Origin: Jaltomata sinuosa
Lineage: Eukaryota > Streptophyta > Magnoliopsida > Solanales > Solanaceae
Direction: 5' to 3'
Length of the DNA: 64,000 nucleotides
NCBI GenBank assembly: GCA_003996215.1
Contig: QJPP01001796.1
Span: 62,001 to 126,000, forward strand
Part shown: one piece after another, positions 10,876-21,970 of the stretch
Position numbering within the stretch: the first letter of the stretch is position 1
How the letters are laid out: the number at the start of each line of letters is the position of its first letter
The notes under the pieces: generated by a model
The model's input: the letters and a program-made list of their open reading frames with translations, nothing else
Told to the model about the DNA's origin: nothing
Database searches by the model: none
Position numbers and translations under genes: made by a program

Positions 10876-13040
10876 AAAAACTCTTCAAGACATGGCAAGA
10901 ACAATGATCATTGAACATTCATTACCACACCACTTCTGGACAGAAGCTGTAAGCACCGCATGTCATGTGCTAAACCGATGTCCCGTAAGGCCTATACTGA
11001 ATAAGACTCCATAAGAGCTGTGAAATGGTAAAAGACCTAACATCAGTTACTTCCATTTTTCAGATGCAAGTGTTTTGTGCACAATAATGAAAAAGATAAT
11101 ATCGGTAAGTTTGACCCAAGAAGTGATGAAGGTATTTTTTTTGGTTACTCAAACTCTAGTAAATCTTATAGAATCTTCAATAAACGCACTTTAAATGTTG
11201 AAGAATCTATTCATGTTATTTTTGACGACACTAATCACCTGGTCGAGAAAAGTAGAGTTACAGATGATGAAAATATACAGAGTAACCAAACAAGCAAAGC
11301 CCCAGTAATTGAGCAGACTGCTACTATCAAGTCAACTGACACTCCAGATGAGTCAACTGAGCAGACAATTAAAGTAATCCCAAATGAATGGAGGAGTGAG
11401 CCAGATTACCCAAAAAAATTCATCATTGAAGATCCCAAGGAAGGAATGAGAACAAGGACATCAACTAAAAATAAAACAAATATTCATCTCATATCTCAGC
11501 TTGAGCCCAAAAAGGTGAATGAAGCACTAGAAGATGATCATTGAATCAAAGTAACGTAAGAAGAACTAGACCAATTTGAGAAGAACAAAGTTTGGACACT
11601 TGTCCCAAAATATGAAAAGGTATCTGTTATAAGCACCAAATGGATCTTCAGAAATAAGCTAAATAAAGCTGGAGAAGTAGTAAGAAACAAAGCTCGTTTA
11701 GTGGCTCAAGGATACTCATAACAAGAGGGAGTCGACTACGATGAAATATTTGCTCATGTAGTCCGATTAGAATCTATTCAAACATTACTTGCATATGCTT
11801 CTTTTAAAGATTTTAAACTATTTTAAATGGATATTAAAAGTGCTTTTTTAAACGGCTTCATAGAAGAAGAAGTTTTTGTAAAGCAACCTCCGAATTTTGA
11901 ACATTTAAAAATTTTCTATCATATTTTTAAATTATCCAAAGCTCTATACGGTTTCAAACAAGCTCCAAAAGCATGATATGATCGTTTGAGTACTTTTTTT
12001 TTACTAAACTATATTTTTTTAAGAAGAAAAATAGATACAACCTTGTTCATCTAAAGAACTCTTTCTGAAAACTTGATTATTCAAATCTATGTTGATGATA
12101 TTATTTTTGAAAGTACTAACCCTCTTCTGTGCAAGGAATTCTCCAAGCTTATGCAAGGAGAGTTTGAAATGACTATAATGAAAGAATTAATATTTTTTTT
12201 GGACTATAAATCACTCAATCTGATGAGGGGATATTTATATGCCAAAGTAAGTATACCAAAGAACTCATTCAAAAATTTGATATGAGCAATGTCAGAGTAA
12301 TGGGAACTCCTATGATCTCCACATGCTCACTTGATAAGGATGATGAAGGTACACCAGTAGATGAAACCAAATACAGAGGTATAATAGGGTCTCTACTTTA
12401 CTTGACTGTTAGTCGACCGAATATTATATATAGTGTTTAAAAATGTGTCAGATTTCAATCAGCTTTCAAAGAATCATATTTTACTGCTATTAAGCGTATT
12501 ATCAGATATCTAGCTGGGACAATTCATCTTGATTTATGGTATGCTAAAATAAACAGTTTTAAACTCGAAGGATTTTCTGACGTGGACTATGCAGGTGACA
12601 AAGATGATAGAAAAAGCACTAGTGAAACTTTGCAACTCCTAGGAAAATCTCTAATCTCATGGAATGTCAAGAAACAAGGATCAGTATCACTCTCAACCAC
12701 TGAGACAGAATACATTGTCATTGATCAATTCTATGCTCAAATACTATGAATGATTCATTAACTCAGTGATTATGATCTCTCTTTTAAACCTATTAAAATC
12801 TTCTGTAATAATTCTAGTGCTATTTATCTTTCAAAAAATTTTGTGCATCACTCTAGGACTAAACATATTGATATCAAGCATTATTTTATTCGTGATCGTG
12901 TTTTAAATGGTAATATAGAACTTGCATTTGTGAAAACTGATTTTCAACTAGCTGATTTCTTTACGAAACCCCTGTTGGAAGAAAGATTTTGCCTTCTTAG
13001 AAAATCTCTTGGAATCATCCAAAATCCCCTACTGAATTAA
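10876..13040 (+). pseudogene. Copia pol relic: integrase C-half, reverse transcriptase, RNase H
   Basis: Integrase resumes at about 10878 and runs through the GKFDPRSDEGIFFGYS segment (about 11100). Reverse transcriptase is recognisable from about 11560 (KTKWIFRNK-like and LVAQGYS segments). Its catalytic YVDD is intact at 12088-12099 and is followed by the KELIFFLDY segment. RNase H ends with SRTKHIDIKHYFIRDR and the conserved copia terminus QLADFFTKPL near 12960. Stops at about 11543, 11719, 11825 and 12283 and frame changes show it is dead. Confidence 0.9.
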
Positions 13041-13298
13041 TTGTAATTATTTGATTTCCTTATTCATAATATCCGTGTGTCTAATAAATACTTTTGTGTG
13101 ACTTAGATGTTTGTCATTGTTTTCCCTCATTATGACCCCGCCTCGTTTCTCCCCTCACGTCTCCTCGATGTCAGACGCAACCCCTCATTTCTCTAAGTCA
13201 CATCTTTTCAAACTTCTCTCTCACTCTTTTTAAATCTCCTCTCCTTTATTCTCCTCTTATTATCCTTCTATTTTATTTCCATCTTCTCTCTTTTCTCC
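13041..13298 (+). other. Pyrimidine-rich spacer between copia pol and envelope-like frame
   Basis: After the pol stop the sequence becomes rich in CTC/TTC, from about 13130 on, as commonly seen before the extra 3' frame of Sireviruses. No protein similarity is visible. Confidence 0.5.
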
Positions 13299-13549
13299 AT
13301 GGCCAAAACCTCTAAAGACTCATCTGCTCTCACTAGAAAAAGCTCCAGAACCAAAGGAAAAGGTACTTGCCTTTCCACGATTCCTACATTGAGCTCTATG
13401 TGCCTACTCGCCCTACCATTAGATTGTTTAAAATGAAAGCGGCTTGTCCTCACTAATAAAAAACAGCAATCTCTCCCCTTATGTTACCTACTTTTACTCA
13501 TTTCTTCAGTATACCTCAATACAAGACAAGTGCAGGAAAGGATAAACAA
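13299..13549 (+). pseudogene. Copia envelope-like frame, N-terminal part
   Basis: An ATG in good context (CCATGG) opens MAKTSKDSSALTRKSSRTK, a Lys/Ser-rich start like those of the post-pol frames of Sirevirus elements. It lies 260 bases past the pol stop. Frame is lost by about 13450, and homology-like texture stops near 13550 where the organelle-like block begins. The remainder appears at 16690-18010. Function of these frames is unproven in the whole lineage; the link to an envelope protein is by position and predicted features. Confidence 0.55.
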
Positions 13550-13584
13550 TCAAAACCAGGCTATCACCCTATCTAAGAAGCTTT

Positions 13585-13692
13585 TCCATTGCTATATCCG
13601 AATGAATCCCAGGGAATGTAAGCGAAAATCTTAGTGGTCAAAGGACCTAGAAAGCACAGGTCTGAGATCAAGAGTTAGGGGGTTCCCGAGAT
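13585..13692. repeat. Inverted repeat, arm 1
   Basis: This 108-bp arm is about 95 percent identical to the reverse complement of 15271-15379. Shared words include AATCCCAGGGAATGTAAGC and CTAGAAAGCACAGGTCTGAG. It lies within the organelle-like block. Confidence 0.85.
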
Positions 13693-14150
13693 ACTCAAGT
13701 GTACGACATCTGCCGTCCTTAGGCCCCTTCTTCCCTTACCTAATGAAAGAGTCCACCTTTCTACTTGACTAAGTAGTATTCCACTCGTGCAGTGGGTGTA
13801 TGGGCTAGCCCATGGTGCGGTCAACTATGATATACTCAACTTCTTCTTTAGTAGGTTTATCTACAACATCTCAAAAGTGATCTGATACTTTCTTCCCTTG
13901 GTCTGGGAGGTAGGTTATGTAGGCGACAACTGTTCATAGGTTTCTCGATCTGGGCATTTGATTTCCCTGAGGTTCATTTATTGCATTTTGCCAAGTTCTA
14001 GTGGTTTGAAAGTTGTATTTATAAAGGGATTGGGGATAAGATAGCATGCAAATAATAGTGAGAGGTACAGTTATATATAAAGGATCCAATTAAGAATAAG
14101 ACCAATAGAGACTTCATAAGGGACCATTTGAGCTGTAGATCGTAATGCTC

Positions 14151-14660
14151 CTAGAGAGGCATATTTCGAATATAGAGGAGTGAAAGTTCCCAACAAAGAA
14201 GTACTTTTTCATATCCTTCTATGAACCGTACGAGCACGTCCTCTGTCACCCCCACCGTGCTTACGGCTCTATACCCCAACCCAACTTGCTCTGGCCCCGG
14301 GTCCTTCCTTTCTATTCCTCGGTAAGCGGACCGTGGGAGCATGGGGGGCGATATCTGCTTCCATTTATGATCAGGGTCCCCTGGCTGACATAAAGTTTCA
14401 ACATAAAAAGAAATCGCCTTATCTTTGGGAATACTTAATAACTTAAGTGGGGACAATGCATACTTCTCTTCTGAGATAAGAATGATTATACATATCCCCC
14501 CTAATAACAAGATTTTGCATATGAAAGAGTCTGTCGAGAGGCATATCCATAAATGGAGGATTTTTACTCTAAACGAAGGAATATCTTCCACGGATCGGTG
14601 GATATGAAATAGAATGAAGATCAATATGCCTCGTAGTGGGAAAGAAATTACCCCGGCCAT
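14151..14660 (-). CDS. Unrecognised 169-codon open frame in organelle-like DNA
   Basis: The frame is open for 169 codons on the minus strand. Residues about 1-60 are hydrophobic and could include one or two membrane spans (the segment ILLLGGICIIILIS is the clearest). The rest is soluble-looking and Pro/Gly-rich. I do not recognise a family. It may be a mitochondrial-type unidentified frame carried along in the insert, and it need not be expressed. Confidence 0.2.
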   Translation of the reverse strand: MAGVISFPLRGILIFILFHIHRSVEDIPSFRVKILHLWICLSTDSFICKILLLGGICIIILISEEKYALSPLKLLSIPKDKAISFYVETLCQPGDPDHKWKQISPPMLPRSAYRGIERKDPGPEQVGLGYRAVSTVGVTEDVLVRFIEGYEKVLLCWELSLLYIRNMPL

Positions 14661-15270
14661 CGATCTAATGCTTTTCCATCTATCTCGTCCTAACAGACTT
14701 ATTTAATAAAGAATATAATTCAGGTATGGAATGACAGTCAAATTATGGTATGTTATCTTTTGTCTTGCTAGCCTGCCTTTCTTCTCTATGAGAAAAGGAA
14801 GTTACAAGCCAAAACTATAAAGAGAAACTACAATTGTAGAACGATAATCTTAAGAATGAGACCGAGGACGGATGCTAAAAGAAAGAATGCCACAACTTAA
14901 TATTAGCCGCTCTTTCTACTAGTTCTAATTGTTGTTTCAGTTCACTTCATCGTTTGAGGAGTGGTGCCACTCTACGATTATAGTCAGCTATTAGTGCACA
15001 AATTTCTCTTTCTTTCTTTTCTATTAGTCGATCGCTGGCGCCCCGATCAGTTAGTCTTTCTATTTCTTCCTCTGGAAAGTTTATTTTCTTCTTTTACCGG
15101 TCCGCTAGCACGGCCCTTTCTTTTTGGTTATCTTGTAGGAGCCTTTCGATTTCCTATTGAGCTTGAGCTGCGACTTTACCGGCTGGTACTTCTTCTTCTA
15201 CCATCGACCGTGGCTTCATCTGCAAGGTTGTATTTTGTTCACCTAGACCATCCATCGTCTTATAGGCCGT

Positions 15271-15379
15271 ATCTCGGGAACCCCCTAACTCTTGATCTCA
15301 GACCTGTGCTTTCTAGGTCCTTCGACCACTAAGATTTTTGCTTACATTCCCTGGGATTCGTTCGGATATAGCGATGGAG
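15271..15379. repeat. Inverted repeat, arm 2
   Basis: Reverse-complement partner of 13585-13692, about 1.58 kb away. Short inverted repeats of this size are common in plant mitochondrial genomes, but here they may also mark ligation of two copies of one fragment. Confidence 0.85.
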
Positions 15380-16238
15380 ATAGTGATATCTTTAGGTGCA
15401 GCGTGCTAACATTCTGCCTTCCCCTATCTATGGGATCTCTAACACTCGGACAGAGTCTAGTCCTTACTTAAGGAGATCGGTAGCGTACACCTGCACGAGA
15501 TGCCCGCCCTTTGCAGTAGTTTGTAAGGAACCTCGGGTCTTGCAGGGGAGGGAGCGTTCTTAGCTTTTTGCTAATGAATGAATTCCTCTCAAACGACGGA
15601 AAGGCCTTTTCATGAGAATGGAATCCGGGATACGAACTAAGATATCTCGTTCAAAATGATGCTATTCAATAGTGCCTTCCTTAGAAGGAATTTCCACAGG
15701 GGCGACGCGAGCAGCACACAGGGCGAATCCATTTCTGACCTTCTAATCTTTCCTGGGGAGAGTAGCAAAGCCCACAAAAAGTTTTTTTATCAATTCCATT
15801 TTCTAACTAAGAAAAGAAGTCTACTCATGTACTCTAGCTTCGCTAATGAGATAAGGTAGTTGGCTTACTTGCTTGGTAGAGGACAGGTCGTGAACTAATT
15901 GCTCTTCTTAGAGAGAATAAGATGCCATTCGTTTGATGAGAAATAAAAAGGAATATCGAAAATTCGAGTGGCTGAAGCTGAAGCAGCTACTTTTGAAGTA
16001 ACAGAAAGAAAAGGAACGACTGGAGTGGGAGAGTCAGAGTCGAAAAGAGGATTCCTCACTTCTTTCTCTCATTCAAAATCGTTCATGAGACTTTCATCTC
16101 ACACGGCTCCTAAGTGATAAAAGAAAGAAGAATCCATTTTCTTTCTTTTTTGATTACCTTCCTCCCTATAAGCTTTCCCCCATAAAAGGGTTCTTAACCT
16201 ACTCACGAGCTTCGCTCGACGGGTGTCATCATCGAGAA

Positions 16239-16329
16239 GCCGGGACAAAGGGTCGTGATCCCGCGAGGATGAGCTAACCCCCAAAACCCCTCCTCAGTTT
16301 AGATTGCAGGCTGCAACTCGCCTGCATGA
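16239..16329 (+). pseudogene. rrn16: Plastid 16S rRNA gene fragment
   Basis: About 91 bases match the plastid 16S rRNA region just before the 3' decoding-site helices. Landmarks are GCCGGGACAAAGGGTCG, GATCCCGCGAGG and CAGGCTGCAACTCGCCTGCA. A handful of substitutions and one small length change relative to the plastid sequence I know show that it has decayed. Only this part of the gene is present; the neighbouring GAAGCCGGAATCGC continuation is absent, so it is a fragment and not a gene. Confidence 0.85.
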
Positions 16330-16689
16330 CATCTCGAACATAATCTTGTTGTTGGTAATGGCCTTGGAGAATGACTTGCCACGCTTTCTGGGCTTGACTC
16401 TTGTAGGATGGGATCTGCTCAGCCGCCTTCAACTCTTTCTGTGGGTCATACAACTTCCTTAAGTTAGCAGACATCATATTGATCTCTACTTCTCCCGCAA
16501 ACGGTGATGTCTCGATTCCCATTGGTCGGTCTGCTATCCGGAACAAACCTATACCGCTAGCTATGCCCTGCTTGGTCCCCCTCCCTCGGCACGATAGAGG
16601 TTCCCGATCCGAAGCACCCCTTTTTCATTCATAGAGAGACCCAATCGTCAAAATCAATAAAAAGGCCATCATGGACCAAGATCCAAATA

Positions 16690-18010
16690 GATCAATCTTG
16701 TTGAAGCAAACTCCCCCATTCTCATAGACTCTGATAACTTCAATATCTCTTTATGCTCTAACTCTTTTTTTCTGAAATCTGCTATCAAGAGATTTGGAGA
16801 AGATGACGAATGCTTTGATTCTAAGAAAAAATGTAAACTTGATTTTGAGAACTGTTTGGAAGAAAAAATTGATTTCTGGGGTCTTAAAAATGATACCCTC
16901 TTTTATTCTCTGAAGGATAAGCCTTTGCTCATGGCCGCATTATCAATCTTGAGCTTCTTGCCTCTATTCAGTGCAATGTTAAGGAAGTTTTTGAATCTCA
17001 AAGATGGACAAATTTCTTTGCCACCTCTCCTTGCACTGTTTATGAACCCCTTATTCGTCTCTTATATACCAATCTTCGTTCCTCAAAGCCTGGTGAACTT
17101 AAAAATTTTGTTCGTGATAAGCGTATTTTATTGGATTGTGCTCTGTTCGATCATATTTTTTTGAATCCATTGCTCTGACTTTTCTGCTCTTGTGAAAAGT
17201 GTTTGGCCTGTCGAGTTTGATGTTTCTTTTGATCAAGCCAAAAAATTTATTGCTATCAACTCCCCCAATTCCCTTCCTGCTCATCTAGGTCCTAAAGATC
17301 TATCATTTGAAACTAGAATCATTGCTCACATTGTTGCTACCACCTTGATTCCTCAATATAGGTCTCTCTCTACTCTGTTTTTACAAGACACTTTGCTCAC
17401 TTATTGTCTGGTCTCCAAAAGAAAAGTTAAACTCTCCTTCTTGATTATCAATAACATGATTGAAGTTGCTGCTGACCCTCTCAGTCTGCCCTATGATATG
17501 GTCATCTCTCGTATTCTGGAAGCCAATAACATTAGTCTTGTTGATGTTCCTCCTCTCACTGTCAAGAAAAGCTACTCCTCTAAAGCCTTTGGGTGTATAG
17601 GATACACTCGTATTGGTGATGCATGGATTCTCAAGTCTGATACTGAAATTCTTTCTCCTATCCCTCCTCCAGTTGATACATCCTTCTCCACCAACGCTGC
17701 TTTCATCTCCCCTGAAGTGTTCTCTGAACTCATGGCAAAGCTTCATGCAATGGATGATAAACTGGAGTCTCTTAAATACATTATGCTATCCTCCCAGTTT
17801 CAGTTGGAGAAAGTACAGGCTACCACCAAAGAAACAAGCAGTGATGTAGCTAAAATCCGCCTCAAGCTGGATGTGGTTATCAAAGAGGTTGTGAAGATAG
17901 CTCATCAAATTCAGGCAAATGGAGATAAGGTTACTGCTGGTGTGACTGCAAATTTCGAGAAGCTGAAGGAAGCTACTATGAATACCATCTGTTATATGCT
18001 TAGAAAATAA
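16690..18010 (+). pseudogene. Copia envelope-like frame, C-terminal part
   Basis: The open frame 17192-18010 (272 codons) is the longest in the element outside pol. An upstream segment, about 16770-17160, continues the same protein in shifting frames (for example KKKCKLDFENCLEEKIDFWGL and CTVYEPLIRLLYTNLRSSKP). The last 90 residues have heptad spacing with many Leu, Ile, Lys and Glu, suggesting a coiled coil. A Ser/Pro stretch (SPIPPPVDTSFST) lies before it. This fits the extra 3' frame of Sirevirus copia elements. No signal peptide or clear transmembrane span is seen, so calling it an envelope protein would be speculative. It is separated from its N-terminus by the organelle-like block. Confidence 0.6.
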
Positions 18011-18183
18011 ATTTCTTATGTCGGTGTAACTTCTGAACAATATTTTATTTTTTTGCTCTGTGGGTGGTTATCTAAACTATGCTTGAATGAACTTTTCTTA
18101 AATGTTGCTCCTTTACTTGGTTGTGTGCCTGTTATTTTTTTTTCCTTTTTGTATGATGTCAAAGGGAAAGAAGATCACTAACG

Positions 18184-18317
18184 CAGGGGGAGCCCATAGT
18201 CAACCAGACAGGGGGAGCTGAAGTCAACTCTGAAGCATTCAGTCGACTACTGCCACCTCAGTTCACAAAGAAGTTGACTATATTAAAATTAGTTGTCATC
18301 ATTAAAAAGGGAGAGAT
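18184..18317 (+). promoter_or_regulatory. Polypurine tracts of the copia element
   Basis: CAGGGGGAG occurs at 18184-18192 and 18208-18216, and AAAAAGGGAGAGA ends just before the 3' LTR at 18318. The last one is placed to prime plus-strand DNA synthesis; the upstream repeats are a known Sirevirus peculiarity. GTCAACT and GTCGACT words sit between them. Confidence 0.75.
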
Positions 18318-19183
18318 TGTTAGTGTTCCAGTTTTAATGATTGACAACTAAATATTTGTAGGAAAATATGAAAGGAAATTGTCAAGGAAAAGAAATCAAG
18401 AGAAGCAACAATGAAGATATTCACAAGGTAATAAAATCATCTTTATGAATGGAAAGAAGCAAAGTCCAACTCTATTTATGAACACAACTACCAGGCATTG
18501 AATGTGAAAATAACTTACTAAAGAAGAGAGGCAAATCAAGCCTAAATCATGGAAGATTCAGTCATCAATTCAAGCACAGAAAAGGAAGCAGAATCGGAGC
18601 ATTCAGGGAATCAAACATTGACTCAACCTTATTCTTGAAAATAGGATCTTTCATATCCTTTTCCAAGGATCAAATCTCTTGGATTGTCTTCATCAATATA
18701 TCTCCTTCAAACGGCTATCCTTGATCCTATAAATTGCTATTGAAGATTGAAGAAGAAAATATACTTCTAGTCTAAATCTTCTCAAAATTTTTTGCTCTAC
18801 TTTTAACAAGCATTATAATTTCTACTGTTTTACTGTGTACACAAAAAAGAGAGGAGAGAGGAGAGAATTTTTTTTTATTGGTGAGACTATTGTATCAAAA
18901 AGAAAGAGAGAAAAAGTGTGAGTGTAGTCGTAGGAATTATATTCAAACCTTGTAATCCAAAACCTCTCAAAAGAACTAGTAGAGCATCCCTTGCAACCCA
19001 AGGAGACTGGAGTAAGATCCATTCTGGATTCCAACCAGTATAAAAACATCCTGTGTCACTCTTTATTTTCAGTTTGATTTCAATACTGTTTTTACTATTC
19101 TCAACAGTCGACTGAGCAATTCAGGCAGTCGACTCAGAAACTGAAAAAAGGCAAATCACCCCCCCCCCCTTCTTGTACTTTCA
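18318..19183 (+). repeat. 3' LTR of the copia element
   Basis: An 866-bp LTR pairing with 7141-7993. Differences include a longer C run near 19160 (10 C against a CCCTCCC word) and scattered transitions. It is followed at once by the second TTTAT target copy. Confidence 0.92.
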
Positions 19184-19188
19184 TTTAT

Positions 19189-19218
19189 GACTTATGGCTT
19201 ATAAACATAAGTTATGAG
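19189..19218. mobile_element. Left arm remainder of the split MITE
   Basis: GACTTATGGCTTATAAACAT continues the MITE end at 7121-7140 after the copia insertion and stops where the hAT left terminus begins at 19219. Assignment rests on the inverted match with 35985-36130. Confidence 0.4.
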
Positions 19219-19259
19219 TAGGACTGATAAAATTCAGCTCAACCTCATTTGACCCGTTC

Positions 19260-21388
19260 AGATTTTAATGGGTTGGACATATGTTACATTATGAATGAGC
19301 TAATTTGAGCATAACCTATTTTAACTCATTTACTTTTAGCTGCCTAAAGTGATTCATATTTTTAGCCCAAACTGATTCATCGATTAATTAATTATTTTTC
19401 TCGTAGATTTTTTTTCTTGCACAACTTTTATAATTCTTCTATTTTTGGTGACGAATTTTTTTTGAAGGCCTTCCTTAGTACAAACCTCTTATTCATCTCC
19501 CTATTATACTTTCCTTCTCTCATTCACCCATTTTTTAAAATCTGCTTGAATTTCAATAATAAAGATTTTGCTATAAAAGTGACAGTAATTTCTTGATATC
19601 TAGTGAAGTGTTTGTATTTTGCCTTTTTTGATTTGTGATAAATAATTTTAAGTTTGACAATTCTATACATTTTGAAGTAGCTTTTTATATTTTAAATTTA
19701 TGGATATTGTGAATTTTTATTTAAATTAAATGGAGTTTCATTTTCATAGATTTTAAGGTTCTAGTAAGATGGGGTTTGAAAACTTTCATTGGCTTATTGA
19801 GAAAATTGATTATAAAAATATTTTTTTAATGTTTCACCTTCTTTTTATTGAGAGGATGGACATTGACAACAGTTACTACGAGTATGATTTAATCGAATTT
19901 CTGAAATCATCATAAAGGGCATGAATGTGAATGAACATGGAAAAAAGAATTTTAAAAAGTTCAATTAGATAAATTAGAAACTGTTAATGTAAGGCTCTGT
20001 TTGAAAAGTATAGATATAATTATGTTATTTGAATGATTGACTTTTCAATTAAATTAAAGAATTGAATAAACTCAAACTTTAAAGACAGTTAAGATAATAT
20101 TGCACAACTAGTTATGAAAAAAATCAACTAAAACACTATATTGTTAATAAATCACTGAATTCTATTATGAGTTATGACTACATATTGCAATTTAGGTATT
20201 AGACACCAAAAAAAATAATCTTACTATTAATGACTATTATCATTGAACTTACCTAGTTATACTATAAGCAAAATATATTCTTTTTTTGAGGAGGAAAACA
20301 AAAGTAATTCAAAAGTAGGTTCAATTGTCACATGAATATATTATCCCGCGAGTATGAATTGTCAATTAATACATTATTATATTAATAAAAAATAGGCGTA
20401 AATTAAAAATTAAGATAGAATGATCCGAAAATAGAAAACAATAATGAAAAATATGTGTAACTTTTAATGAGAGATTAATGATTGCATATATAGTACCACT
20501 AATGTTTTATTTTTTATTTTAAAATATGACTATCATTGACAAAATTAATTTTTTTGCTCTTTTTTAAAAATTATGTAAAAAGAAAAGTTAATTTATATTG
20601 ACTACGAGGCCGATACTATTTTTGTGTGCCGAATTTATCTTTTTGTATAGCATTTTATTATAGAGGGTTAAAAATATCGATAAAATATGATAATATTGAG
20701 TCTAGTGAAGTAATTATTATAATTTCATCAAAACACTAAAAAAAATCACTTTTAAAGTTTAAAACTTCTATAATGAGTTGTCATTAGATAGTAATTTTGA
20801 TAATAAACTTTGGGCGAAATGTAAAACATAAAAAAGAGCATTCTTGACCGACTCAATTGATGAAGCTACAAATTTTAAAGTGTCACTTAACTAAGCACAA
20901 AATTAAAGCATTAAAAAGAGGTATATTTATTGATCATAATTTTTTTTTGTAAAGTTATAGCGAATGCTATAGTTAAACATAACCTTTCATTTAAATATGT
21001 AAAATTTGAAGGGGTTAAAAAAGTATATACTTTTTTTAATTTTACCATAAAATTATTTTAGAAAATACCACAAAAAATGATGTACTTGAATTATATCATG
21101 ATAAAAAGAGAATATTCAAAAATGAACGTCAAGCTATTCTGAATAAAATTATTTGATATCTATTTTATGATAATCAATGACATCAAATAAATATATTTGT
21201 GTTACTGCACAATGTGCACACTCTGTTGATTTGAATTGAATTTTATAAAAAAAATAAAAAATATTATGTGTCTTCTTTTTATAATGGTGCTATTTTGGGT
21301 TCAAAGCTGATTAATTTATTAAAAAATAAGAAATTAAAAAAATATTTTTAATAACTTTAAATAGTGCACGTTACAATGAAGGTGTTAT
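19260..21388. other. AT-rich left interior of the hAT relic
   Basis: About 2.1 kb of very AT-rich sequence with stops in all frames. I could not recognise the BED zinc finger or the N-terminal transposase domain expected here. They may be lost or decayed. Confidence 0.5.
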
Positions 21389-21472
21389 AATGAAGGTGTT
21401 GTGAATCTCTTGATTGAATATTTTAAGTTGATGAATTCTTTGCTTTGTGATAGAGACTTTGTTCATATCATG
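21389..21472 (+). pseudogene. hAT transposase relic, part before the gypsy insertion
   Basis: An open 28-codon piece ends SLLCDRDFVHIM at 21472. In plant hAT transposases this segment precedes the C..HILNLIV motif, which appears at 32616. The target copy TCATG (21468-21472) is shared with the right side, so the frame reads straight across once the retroelement is removed. A 15-bp direct duplication of AATGAAGGTGTT lies just upstream. Confidence 0.8.
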
Positions 21473-21835
21473 TGTAACGATCAGGTCCATCGTTATAGGT
21501 AGTCCAATCGGGCCAAGTTTTGGAGTTAGAAAACTTCGAGTTTGGGAGTTTGAAATTCTGGGCTAGGCTAGCCTCGACCGATTTTGGAGCGAGGTGGAGT
21601 CTAGGGAAATCCGGGTAAGGATTGGGTTAGGTGTCTTGTTTTAAGCTAGTTTTTCACGTAGCCAAGACATAAAGGAGTCCGGGGGACTTTTCGGAATCGA
21701 ATTCGGGTAAGTAGGACTCCCGAAATCGCGATTGACATGAAGGGGTTATTTTGGATCGTCGGGGGAAGCAAGTGTGTTGTAAAATGGGCAAATTTTGGAG
21801 ATTTCCGAATATTCTGTCCGTGATGAGCGCAACGG

Positions 21836-21970
21836 CTCCGCCATAGCGACCTCCGCTATAGCGGAGAAATTACCGCTACAGTGGAAGTCAACGTCGGTCA
21901 GCCTCCGCCATAGCGGACGACTCCGCTACAACGGTACCGCTATAGTGGAGCGTACCGCTATAGTGGAGCG
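21836..21970. repeat. Palindromic CCGCTATAGCGG array
   Basis: Six to seven imperfect copies of the 12-bp palindrome CCGCTATAGCGG or variants (CCGCCATAGCGG, CCGCTACAGTGG) occur in about 135 bases, partly as CTCCGCTATAGCGGAG. Single strands could fold into several short hairpins. The array is far more GC-rich than the LTR around it. Confidence 0.9.

Larger units (their letters stand above)
13550..16670. other. Organelle-like DNA block inside the copia element
   Basis: About 3.1 kb differ sharply from the copia around it: higher GC, words typical of plant mitochondrial intergenic DNA, and no retroelement motifs. The firm landmark is a fragment of plastid 16S rRNA (16239-16329). Plant mitochondrial genomes often carry plastid pieces, so the likely source is mitochondrial DNA with plastid inserts; direct plastid origin of the whole is less likely because no other plastid gene was recognised. 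It also contains a 108-bp inverted repeat. Frames at 14151-14660 and 16274-16546 (minus) are open, but I do not recognise their products. Borders are uncertain by tens of bases. Confidence 0.6.
7141..19183 (+). mobile_element. Sirevirus-like Ty1/copia retrotransposon
   Basis: A 12.0-kb element with two LTRs (7141-7993 and 18318-19183), both running TGTTAG to TCA. A perfect 5-bp target duplication TTTAT lies at 7136-7140 and 19184-19188. The initiator-Met primer site follows the first LTR and purine-rich tracts precede the second. Order inside is gag, protease, integrase, reverse transcriptase, RNase H, then a long 3' region with an envelope-like frame. That order, the Met primer, the post-pol frame and the repeated AGGGGGAG tracts fit the Sirevirus (SIRE1/Maximus) lineage. 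All frames are broken. Two blocks foreign to the family are embedded: about 0.2 kb in integrase and about 3.1 kb in the envelope-like frame. Without these it would be about 8.7 kb. Confidence 0.93.

Noticed and set aside
16274..16546. 90-codon minus frame next to the 16S fragment as a mitochondrial gene
   Set aside because: Its end overlaps the antisense of the 16S fragment, and I recognise no mitochondrial protein in it; kept only as part of the organelle-like block.
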